Assembly (NCBI GenBank): GCA_001414485.1
Contig: LLEY01000041.1
Coordinates: 310,001-374,000 of the forward strand
DNA: 64,000 bases
Origin: Calycina herbarum
Lineage: Eukaryota; Ascomycota; Leotiomycetes; Helotiales; Pezizellaceae
Reading direction: 5' to 3'
The notes under the pieces are model-generated. The model saw only the letters and a program-made list of their open reading frames with translations, searched no databases and had not been told where the DNA came from. Position 1 is the first letter of the stretch, and each line of letters opens with the position of its first letter. Of this stretch, positions 21,527 to 33,500 are shown one piece after another. The position numbers and the translations under genes are program-made.

Positions 21527-24500
21527 TCAAACGACTCCAACCTCACCAGCAACACCCCTCTTCCTCCCCTTAACCTTAGCCATCTTCCTAATCGCCCCCC
21601 ACATCCCAGTCTTCACTTTCATCGGCACATCCCCCTTCTCACTATTAGTGAGCTCATTCTCCACACCCTCTTCCCCATCCACATCCCTATCCCTCGCTAA
21701 AAGCGCCAACTGCTCCATCAAAACCGGGTGCTGAACCAGATCCTCAAGCTTAACTTTGAAACCCTCCTCCTCCAATAAACTTCCCAGCTGCGCAAGTCCC
21801 ATGATATCACCCCCAAGCTCAAAGAAAGAACTCTCGGAATCAATACTCTTCCCTTCTCCAAGAATCTCCCTCCAACCCCGAGTGAGTACATCAGAATAAA
21901 GAAGGAGATGTTTACGATTAAGGGTATCGAGGGAGCGGGACATACGGCGAGCAGAGATGATGGAAGCATCCTCTGGCAAAAGACGAGGGAGAGAATTGAG
22001 TTCCGAGGGTGTGGGAAGGATGGTACTGGGATTTTGAGAGAAGAGAACTGCATTCTCACAGAGAGTGTTGAAGATGGAGTCGGTTGCTAATTTGGTCATC
22101 TGGACGTTTGTGAGGGTGAATGTGAGGGTTATCTCGATATCGTCGCCTCCGTGGGGGACGGAGATGATGGTGAAATAGGTGCTAGGGTCTTGTGTGCCAA
22201 CGCCTCCAAATGAATACTTGTTTCCGAGAGAGAGCGAAGGCGTTTGTTGAATATTTTGGTGTTGGCAAACTGTAGTGAAATTTGTCCAATTCTCCCAGGT
22301 GGTGCAGTGCTTGATGATCTCACGGAACCCGAGGGATTCGTAGGCCATATTTGAGGTTTGTTGGGTTTGTAGGTGTTTCAGTAGATCTAGAGCTGTCCAA
22401 CCGGCTTGGAATTTGGCTCGTACTGGGACGGTATTGACACATGGTCCTACGATGTTCTCAACTCCAGCCAAAGATCCATTTCGCCCACTGATTACATTCC
22501 CAAATATTATATCCGAATCTGCAGTTAGTTCAGCGAGAGTCAGGGACCACGCTGCTTTGACAACTGTAGCGGCCGTGATACCCTCATGCGCTAGAGAAGC
22601 GACTTTGACAGTTCTCCTTAGCATAGTTGGTGGTTCGGGCCCGCGGCTGTAATTTGGGCCTCGTCGACGAACTAGGTCTGTCATCTTTGACTCCTCAAGA
22701 AGATCTTGCCAATATTTGTAGTGGTCACTCGTGGTCTTTCCCACCGCAGCTCTGACATAGGATGAGAACGATGGAGTGGAGGGAATCGTTTCACCATGGT
22801 ATGCTGCTCTCAGGGCATCTATAATTCGAGGTAAACACACACCATCATATTGTGCATGGGACAAGCGGATAATAATCCTATGGTTATCCGAATTCCTGAG
22901 TTTCGCTACTGTAAAGCGAAGATATGATTCTCCGAGTTTCGGACCGGAAATACGATCTCTCTGTTGAAGCTCAGCAGTAAAAGCATCGAGATCATCCGTG
23001 ACCTCAACATTGAAACTTGGGTTGAGCTTTCGGAGGACAACTTGGAAGAATTGACTGTTGTAAGGAATGAAGACCGTGCGTAAGATTTCGAAGGCATCGA
23101 CAACTTGGTTGATACTTTGTCTCAGTTGCTTGAGGTCCACTATCCCACTGCCTTCTAGGAAGAAGTAGTTCAATAACCATCTTGACTCAAGTAGACTTCC
23201 AGTAATTGATAAAGCTTGGAAATCGGTCGTAGGAAGAACATCGACGATGCCACCTCGGAAAAGCTTGATCTTAGGGCAAACGTTGTCTTGAAGAAAGGCA
23301 CTGATATCGGATTGCTCTAGGAGGGAGAAGTTCTGATATAGCAAGCTAGATCTCCTTCTTTGGTTGATATTTCTCGTTTTATTCGAAGACGTACCGGAGT
23401 CAATGGTTCTGGTAACTTTGACCATATCCTCAAATACAGGATAGCGGAAAATATTGGCGACGCTCAAAGAAAGACCTTCGTCCCTCGCACTGCCAACCAG
23501 TTGCATGGCCACAATTGAGTCGGCTCCAAGTGTAAAGAAGGAATCTGTACTTTTGATAGAGGTCTCGGGAATTTGGAGATATTCACTCCATAATGCAAGC
23601 AACTTCTGCGTGACCGGGTTCGCCTGCGCTGACGGTTCAGCAATGGCGAATGATCTTTTCTTTGGGGTATTCTCAGTATGTTTATCGAATGAGAACTCTG
23701 CCATGGATTGAGGAAGGCTTGAAGCCGCTGGTTGTGCAATTTGCCGATTGACCAGTGCAGGTAAGTTGATGGTACTGTGTGCTGAATTTTCGGATTTGAA
23801 CATCTGCCCAAGAATCTCTTGCACACACTCTTTGACAATCATTCGTATCTGTGCTTCTTGTCCCAAGACTGTGGGTTGTGTAATGATAGGCTTTTGCGGC
23901 TCGCTTGCAAGGACAAGCTCTGTCACCAATTGTTTTGGCTTGCTGACAATGCCATCGAGAACTTTGGCCAGATCTTCTACCAAAATGTCTGCCTGTTTAT
24001 CCGAGAGAATATCAGACCAGTATCTAAGCACAGCACCTTCTTCACTCTTTTGAATGCCGATGTTAAGAGTCATTGCGTACTGATTCGTGTTAGCATAACG
24101 TTCACCAAGAATATCAGATCCTCACTTACCTCATTCGGGTCGACAGCATTAAGAGCCGTAAAAGTAATAGAGCTCGACTCAGTCGCTCTTGGGGCCCCTC
24201 CTCCTTGAATGGACACCGCAGTATTGAACAGACTGTCCCCTCCAAGGCCCAAATCATGTTGAATCTTGGCGAGAGAACAGTGTTGATGTCCCAAACTCTC
24301 CAAGTAATCGCTCTGCACTCCCTCAACCACCTCTTCCAAGGAAGAACTTGAACTAAACTTAATACGAGAAACCATCATGTTCAAAATTGGTCCAAATAGG
24401 TTCTGTATGTTTTCTACAGGCACGTCTCTCCCAGACACGAGATAGCCCATGCAAACGTCATCGGATTTCGTCCAGGTTCTCAAGCAGACTGCCCAAGCAG

Positions 24501-27500
24501 CTTGCATGACATTTGCGAGCGTCACTTTCTTCGCGCTGCATAAAGCCACCAGCTCAGGAAAGCGTCCAAATTTCAAATTGGCGAAATTGAGTTGTCGTTT
24601 CGTTGCGGAGTTCTTGTTCAAAGCTGGAAAATGACAAGCACGCGCATCTCGCAAATATTTCTTCCAGAACTGTAATCCGATATTGAGGTTTTGACCTCGA
24701 AGATACTTGACATACTCGCTGTAAAGGGGCCCAGATTCATTTAATAGGCTTCCATTGTAGGCTGCTGCGAGGTCACGGAACAGGACTGGTAAAGATCCGC
24801 CATCCATGATTGCATGGTTCATCTCTAGCTTGAAATAGACCTTGCCCGTTGAGGTCTGACAGACGGTAAAATTATGAGGTAGTGTAGGTTGTCCTTGCTC
24901 CTCTTTAGCAGTCAGGGATTCCAGCCTCTCGATGGCATCTTTCTCCTCGCACTGGATGAACACACCTTGTTCACTGGCTACTTTGGTCACCACTTGGTTG
25001 AAAACGTCTTCCTTGTAGACACTGTCGATGAATATGGTTCGCAAAGCCGAATGTCGATTCACAACTTGATTCCAAGCTTCGACTAGACGTCTAGCGTCCA
25101 CTGATGTTGGGGCGGAGACTTCGAAGATAGCGTGGAACTTATAAACTGCTGGGTCTCGGAGTTGACTGAGGAGCATCCCCTCCTGCATTGGTACGCATGG
25201 GTATATATCTTCCACTGACTGCAAGGAAATACCAGCAGATGGTAGAGTATCCTCGACCAATGTTTGAAGGCCATCGTATGAGATCGGCAAGATTGGAAAG
25301 TCACTTAAGGTAAATTGGGGTTCTGACCCTATGCGCATGAGAGCATCAACAGTCTCCTCAAGTGTGGCACGGAATTCGTGGATCCATTCTCGGATTGCTG
25401 CCTGTTTCTTCATAGTGCGATTGAAGACGAAAGAGAACTGCATCCTGTCCTGGACGACAACTGCGGAGATTTCGAAAAGTGCCATTCGCGTAGTTTTCTC
25501 GCCAACGTCAGACATCAATTTGGTGTTCATTTCTCCAGAGGGTCCTTTGAAGGATTGGAACAGAGTATCCTGCTGCTCAAGTTGTTGCATACGACCGAGA
25601 TAGTTGAAGACAATTTCCATTGATCCGTCGTGATCCTTGAACTCCTCTCGGCCTTTAGAAGTCAAATAACGACGCGCAAAATAAGGTCTTCCATTTCCGT
25701 CTATTTTTCGGCGCACATCTTTCATTCTTTTGACAGTTTCGATTATATCACTATCCTGGTCGACAGAAATATGGATCGGAAATATAGTGGTAAACCATCC
25801 CACAGTCCTGGAGAGATCGATACTAGAATCCCAGGGTTCACGTCCATGACTCTCATTGTGAATGGCGGGTGCTGAACGATCCGGAAATATAGCACTGAAA
25901 GATTGAACAATGGCAGAAAGGAGTAAGTCCACCGGCTCTGTTCGAAGGGGTTTATTAGAATCTCCCAGAATGGACTTGGTCGTGGCCTCGCTTAATGAGA
26001 ATGTTTCGCATTCTGTATCGCCATATGTGTTCCTGATTTGATCATCCATCCAATAGGAAATATTTGGAGCGGGAACCTCACATGGCAATGCACCTGTAGC
26101 TCCATTTTCAATTTGTTTTTGAGAATGCTCGAATTGCAGAGAACACCAGGTTTGGAAAGACAAGGGTTTGCTTGCAGACAAGGAACCAGTCGTAAGGATC
26201 TCTTCGAGGTCCTGGAGAATTATACGCCACGACACCATATCAACAACCATATGATTTATGGTCATGAAAAGAATTTGACTGTGCCTAGGAATATTGAATA
26301 TATCCACGGCGAAAAGCGGCCCGCGGATAATATCGAGGCAGCTTTGACTATCATTGATGTATGGTGGAATTTCGTTCTCATCTGCCAAATCGAGCTCCTG
26401 GAATCGGTAAGAACGGGAAGGATCCTCGATAATATGTTGTTTCCAGGCATCACCAGATTCGGTGAAGTGGGCTCTAAGCATTGAGTGTTGAACCACGAGC
26501 ATTTCCACTGCTTTATTCATTTCTTCTGGCTGAACTTTCCTGGTGATCTTCAACAGGAAACTTTGATTAAAATGTTTCTCATCTTTCTTATCCATACTTG
26601 GCTGAGTTGAGACGTAAGCTTGCTGAATAGGCGACAAATCAAAAGCTCGGTCAAGCTTCTCCTCCTGGTAGATCGTCTCTCCAGCCGACACAATCCTCGA
26701 AGCTAGTTCAAACAATGATTTGCTTCGAATAATATCGGGAAGTGTGAACCGAATGTTTTCCTTTCGACAAAGAGCCATAACTTGCATCGCAGTTATACTA
26801 TCACCTCCCGCACCCATAAAAGAGTCTTCCATCTTGACTCGTGACACGGGGATATTGAGAACACGAGCAACCACTTCTTGCAATATTTTGTTCGTACCGG
26901 TAACCGGTACAGACCCAAATTTTTCAGCCCCAAGTGCAATTGCATAGGTTTCAGCATCCATCGTCTCAACCCAACGTTGAATTAACGACCTTTCTAGCTT
27001 CGACGAGATGGACATTGGAATAGCTTCTAACACCAGCCATGTCGCAGGGACCATGTAGCGTGGCAACTGGTTTGATAGATTGTCTTGAGCCATCTTGACA
27101 TTTGCACGAGCAATTGTGCCCCTTTCCTCTCCTTGAACAAGCTGGCAGATTTTGATAACGACCGCAGGATCGATGAGTTCATTTAGTGAAACTACAGCTA
27201 CTAGACGTTTCTGAAGCAGTCCACTCTTCGGGACGAGCACCAAGCCATGTCGGATATGGGGATCCTTATCAAGAGCGTGTTCAATTTCACCAAGCTCAAT
27301 TCGTTGACCCCGGATTTTCACCTGATGGTCTTTACGACCAAGAAATATAATTGAACCATCGCACCCTGCGTACTTGACGAGATCACCCGTCTTGTATATC
27401 CTTCGGGTTTGGTTTGAAGAAGCCGAGACATTTCCCAAAGCAGATTGGTGGAATTGGGTTGCCCATTTAGGGTCGGTAATGAAAACTTCTGATGTCTTAG

Positions 27501-30500
27501 GACTGTTGAGGTATCCACATGAAAGTATGGCTCCTTCAATGCATAATTCTCCAATACAACCAACAGGAGCAAGACGATTATGGTCGTGAGGATCTGTAAT
27601 CCAGGAGTGTGCACTTGGGAATGTGTGTCCGATATTGATCGGGTCTCGAATGTCGTCGTTGATCGTTGCCAAGATACAAGTCTCTGTAGGCCCATATCCA
27701 TTTATTAGAGTGGCTTTCTTGCCCCACTTAAGAACTGTCTCAGCTGTTAAAGCTTCCCCACCACAAATGAGAGTCTCGAGCGTTGGGACACGGTCAGGCC
27801 TGATGACGTTCGCTAGGGAAGGGGTCATGAAAAGCCATGTGGCTTTGAAATCGTTTATGGAATCCACCATAAAGTTCATACGTTGCTCTTCGGATGGTAT
27901 ACAGAGCGTTCCTCCGAATGTGAGCGCGCCGAATATTTCCATGACGGACGCATCGAAGGCGAGACTTGCAAAATGAAAGATTCTCGAATCTGGCTGTATC
28001 ATTATCTTCTGCCTCCATGACCAAATGGACGTTGCGGCCGCCTTGTGTTCGATTACGACGCCCTTTGGGCGCCCTGATGACCCGGAAGTATATATCACTG
28101 AGGGAAATCTCGGAGTCAGTATTGCCATTTTTAGAAGTATATCTGGGGAAGTAACAGGGTAGTAAGAGGAAGCATAATCCCCCTAAAATAACTCGAAAGA
28201 GGAGAAAGAAACTCGGAGAACACCCACCATAACTTGGACTGTTACTCGAAGCAAGAGCTACCATTCTCGAAGGTAATCCCTCGAGGCGATTTAAAATCCG
28301 CTCGTCAATGACAATAGTCTGGACAAATCCATCAAATCGATCACCATACTCAGGAGAGCATAATGCAATTTTTGCGTTGATATCATGGATAATTCCTTCC
28401 TGGCGTGATAGCGGCGATTTTGGATCAAGTGGTACGTAGGCTGCACCAGTCATCAGAATGGCCAATATAGAGATGATAACCCATTTTCCTCGGTCCATGC
28501 AAATTGGAACAAAAGTTTCCTGGCGGATTCCTACGCTCACAAGATATTGTGCCAAGCGATTCGCATGCTCCCGGAGTTCATGATATGTCAAATCGCCATC
28601 CCATGAAGACAGTGCGGTGGCACCTGGTTGAGAAACTGCGTGTTGCTCAAAGGCATGATGAAGACAGCGGTCGGTGACTTCAAGCTCGTTCTTGTTCCAG
28701 CTCTTGACCAGTTCCTTGTCTTGGCGGCTGAAGGTTTGAATATCTCCAACGTTTAGAGTGTTCCCATCTGCGGCGGAGTTGAGTTGCTGAAGAATGCAAT
28801 CCAATTGTAGCATCATCCTTTCCACCTCCCAGCTTGACATGATACTTTTGTCATAGAAAGCAGTGATATTGATCTCATTACTTGCTACTTCGCACACAAG
28901 CATCAGCGGGTAAGTGGAAAAATTGGATTGAACCGATCCATCATTGAATGGTTTCCAAAGCCGTTCTTCCGATTTCATTCCAGTCGGCTGAATGACCAAT
29001 AGATTCTGGAAATCGCAAGCAATAGCCGTGTCGGAATCGAGGTATTTTATTCTTTGCAAGCCTGCATGTTGATATGGAATAACATCAGTTGCTATTTTCT
29101 GTGTATATTGGAGGAAAGCTGAGAGCTTCGTTTGTCTGTCGATCTGGATTCGGGTAGGAACGATACTAATAATAGGTCCTATAATCTCCTCAATTCCATT
29201 AATCGTGATGTCACGACCCGCCAGAACCTCTGTGAATGATGTCAGTTGCTATCTCTAGAAGTATGTTGAGGAAAATGAGGAGGAAACAGAGTTGTGGGAG
29301 GGGGAAATAGTCTCCCAGTAGACAACAAAAGCGACAGTAAAAAGCTCGTTGTGCTAAATTTGCAAAGTATTACCCTAAATACTTTGGGACAATTGAACCG
29401 TATGGTTCTGAGACATCTAGGTCATTATTCCAAACTGTCCCCAGTATTTAGGTTAATTACCTGAAATTACCCTAAAAAGCTGGAACAACGAGCTAAGTGG
29501 GCAGGTGCGAACCTGACATATTTACTGCTGCTTTTATTGTCTACAACGAGACATCCTAAAACGACCTAAAAGGGGAAAATAAACTTGGAGAGAACCCACC
29601 TCCAAATACCACATCCTCTGACCCTGAGTAAACAGACACCAACAAGGACCAAGCTGCACGAATAATAGATGGAGTTGTAACATCCGAATTTATCGCTTCG
29701 CCGGGCATTGGAGCTTTATGAGAGAATGCTCCAATTTTCCGAACACGATTAGAGTCAAGTTTTTGGTGTGGGAATTGTAAAGAAGATGCTCCCGCAAGGG
29801 TGTTCTTCCAGAAGTTATCGGATGCTTCGTGATCGATCTCTGATAAGTATCTGATGAATGAAGAGTAAGGCGTGGTAGATGAAGTTGCTATACCGTCAAA
29901 ATATTCCCTCTCGACCATTTGGAATACGGCTGGAAGACTCCAACCATCGTAGAGAGCGTGCTGGATGGAGAAAACGAAGTGCCGCTCGTCGAAGGACCCG
30001 GGATTGACTATGGTATATCGAGAGAGAGGTGCGCCATTTCGAGCTGGAAGATCCATGTTGTTATTTCTGGCATCTGATATACTTGTTGCGGTTTGCCAGA
30101 CAATGGCACTCTCCTTGAGTACAGTTTGCATGAACTCCGAAGATTCCATGTGAACAACGCGAGTTCTAAGGATACCCACGACATCGACAACCTTCTGGCA
30201 GGCTGCTTTGAATTTTGGCATGTCGATATCGGCTGACAATTGGAAAATGTGATGAGCAACATAAGCTCCTGGCTCTTTCATAGCAAGGGTTATGAGAGCT
30301 TCTTGGAGAGGACTGCATGGATAGATATCATGAATGAGAGTCTTACTAACTTGACATTCGCTAGCCACCTCGTCAAGAGTATCATCAATTGTGGCAGAGT
30401 CAATCATGGTGTATGGTTCAGGTGCAGGCTTATTATCCCCCTCGAAGCTTTCCGATATCGAGGCACAATGAGCGGCCAGTTCGACGAGAGTTGGCATACG

Positions 30501-33500
30501 GAAAACATCGGCAACTGTCATTACAACCCCTTCAGCTCGAGCATTGACGACAAGCTTCATAGCGGCAATTGAATCACCTCCAAGCCGGAAAAAGCTAGAC
30601 GCAGCACTTATCGATGCAAATGAAACACCAGAAAGCACATTCGCCCAGAGAGCATGCAACTTCTTTTCCATTATCGTACTTGGAATGCGGCAGTTGGACT
30701 CGATGGCAAGTCGATATTCCGCCAGTGCCGCACTTGACATACTTGAGACAATATTCCGGAGTTTACCCCGATCTAATTTTCGAGAGGAGCTCGTCAGAGG
30801 GAATTGAGCGAGCGGAACAAAAAGCGATGGAATCATGTATGTCGGAAGTTTGCTTGCGAGAGAGGAATCAAGTATCCTACATGCAGTTCGAACTTCATCA
30901 GACATCTTCAACGGTATTTCTTCCGAAGCTTTTGTGGAACCCATTTCATTCTTGGGACAGAAGAAGAGAGCAATGGCACTGGTTCCGTCCTTGGGCGAAA
31001 CGAGCTCGACCACTGAGTCTATGTCGCTAAACGGATCGATTTGCTTGACATGATGCTCAATCTCAGCTAACTCGATTCTCTGGCCATTGATCTTGATCTG
31101 AGAATCCTTGCGTGAGATGAAGTTCAGAGATCCATCAGAGTTATAGCGCACCAAATCTCCAGTTTTGTAAACCCGCTCTCGAGGCTGTATTTCCTCGAGC
31201 CAAACAGGGCAACCGATGAAAGCCTCTTTCGTTTTGCTGGCGTTATTAAGGTAAGCTCTAGCGCAACCTCTGGTTTCGATGACAAGCTCTCCAATTGCGC
31301 CAATAGGCATGAGCTTGTTGTAATTATCGGGATCTGTCAGCCATGTTCTACCAGTGACGGCCTTTCCAATATTAGTAAAACCAGTATCAATTCCCAGGCC
31401 ATTCTCACCCAGGAGTAGGTTGGTTGTGCTGCAAATGGTCGTTTCAGAAGGCCCATAACCATTAATGACACATAGTCTCCCACTCCACTTCAACACATCA
31501 GCAGCTCCAACCGCCTCTCCGCCCAGCACTAAAGTCTTTAAGCTGGGTAACGAGTCAGGACTGAGCGTGCTTGCTAGAGATGGGGTTGAGAACATCCAAT
31601 TGACATCCATTCGGTTTATTGCACCTGAGATGTCGTTCATACGCTCGGTATCAGATGGGATGCAAATGGCTCCACCGACAATCAATGTTGTGAGTACCTC
31701 CATGATGCCAGCATCGAACGTCAGAGATGCAAATTGGAAGACGCGAGAGAAGGAGTCTATGTGCATACCCCTCGCGTGGTAGACGGCACTAGTGGAAAAT
31801 GCTCCATGCTCGATGATCGTTCCTTTGGGGACTCCAGTAGAAGTGCCTGATGTGAAGAGAATTAGAGCAGCGTGATTGGGTGAAACAACTGGCAACGTAG
31901 AGGCATCCTGATGGACTTGCTCTAAAACAGTGGTAGAATCCACAGCCAGTACCTTACTGGCGATCCCAGAAAACTTGTGCTGATATTGCGGGGAACACAG
32001 CACCAGTTCAGCAGAGACATCGTTGATAATATGCTCCAATCGACTTTCTGGGTGGGAAGCATCAAGAGGTACAAAAGCGCCCCCAGCTTTCAATATAGAC
32101 AAGATAGAGACCACACTCCACAGCCCCTTCTCGAAACATATCGGAACGTACGTTTCTGGTCGTACTCCAGCTTCGACGAGCTCAAAAGCCAGGCTTGTAG
32201 CCAACTCATCCAACTCCGCATAAGTGAGTGACGAATCCCAGGAGCAAATTGCTTGTGTAGCAGAAGGCCGTAAATGTTTTTGTTGCAAAATAAGATCGTG
32301 GATCGGTTGCTCAATTCGGTCGGGCAATGTGCTGTTCCAGCTCAGAATTTGTTGGCGACTGTTGTTACTCAAGAGGTCGAGGTTTGAGAGTACATCCGAT
32401 TCAGATGAAGAGGCGATAAGAGTCAATATGTGCTCAAAGGTTCTTGCCATATTCTTTGCTTGTGCATTGGAGAGAGTATCTGTCCAGTAATGAAAACTGA
32501 CTCCAAGTGTATAATCGGTCGCAACAGCGTTTACGGCCAAATACTCAGACGGATCACGCGTTTCGATGATATCAAATTTCAAAGCCTGATTTTCTCTGCT
32601 GTCGTCTGAAGCAGCCTGCTTTTGGAAAGTGAACGCCGTATTGAACAGCGGAATCCCAGAAAGTTGCAACTCGTGCTGAACCTCAGCAAGCGAACAACTC
32701 TGGTACTCCATCGCATCGCCAAAATCTTTTTGCATCTTCTGAAGTGCCTTAGACAATTGATTCGTGGCTGAAAAATCGATTCGGCAGACAAGCATGTTAA
32801 TGAAGGTTCCTACAGCTTCATCTTGCAAGCCTGGAAGGGGGGCGTTTCGGCCGTTGGTCAAGTAGCCAAACACAACCTCGTCGGAACCAGTATACATTCT
32901 TAATATGATGCCCCAAGCAAGCTGCAAGACATTTGACAAAGTCAACCCATATTTGGCACAGAAATCTCGCAGTGGCGCCATGTCTGTAATCTCTAAATAT
33001 TCATGTTCGTGCCGATTCTGGCCGCTAAATCCATCGTTGATTGCGGGGAGATGGCAAGGTTGAATGCCATCTAGGTACGATTTCCAGTACGTGAGACCAG
33101 CATCCGTAGCTTTTGAGATGTGTGCGATATAAACGCTATAAAGCGGCGCCGGAGGAAAACTGAATCCATGGTCCTTCGAAGTCTTGCTTCGGTACAGGTC
33201 GGAAAGGTCCTTGAATACAATTGGAAGCGAAGTCCCATCAGAAATGGCGTGGCTAATGTCCAGCTTGCAGATTATTCTGCCAGTATTTGTGTTGCAGATA
33301 GTCAATCTGTGAGGAGGTTGAACTCTGGAATATTGAAGTGGTTTTTGTTGACCCAAGATATTGGACACTTCATCATCGGCGACCTGGATATGAACAATAT
33401 TGGCATCATGATTTCGAAGAACAACTTGTCCCATTTCGCCATCTTGACAAACCCCATCGACAAATACTGTTCTCATAGCTGGGTGTCGAAGCACAATTTC

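Larger units (their letters stand above)
25390..30340 (-). other. NRPS module 5: C4-A5-T5-E5
   Basis: C4 has QHALYDGWS and is interrupted by intron 8. A5 has IYTSGSSGRPKG rebuilt across intron 9 and specificity residues D A M F I G G I L, nearly the same as A4, so modules 4 and 5 may use similar residues. T5 has FMGAGGDSITAM. E5 has NHMVVDMVSWR, ESHGREP, SRTVGWFTT and FNYLGR, so it is probably active. Confidence 0.77.

Noticed and set aside
24080..24129. Apparent stop splitting the NRPS into two genes at the C5 domain
   Set aside because: A 50-nt GT-AG intron restores frame and completes the C-domain end; the same logic removes the other apparent breaks at introns 8 and 9.
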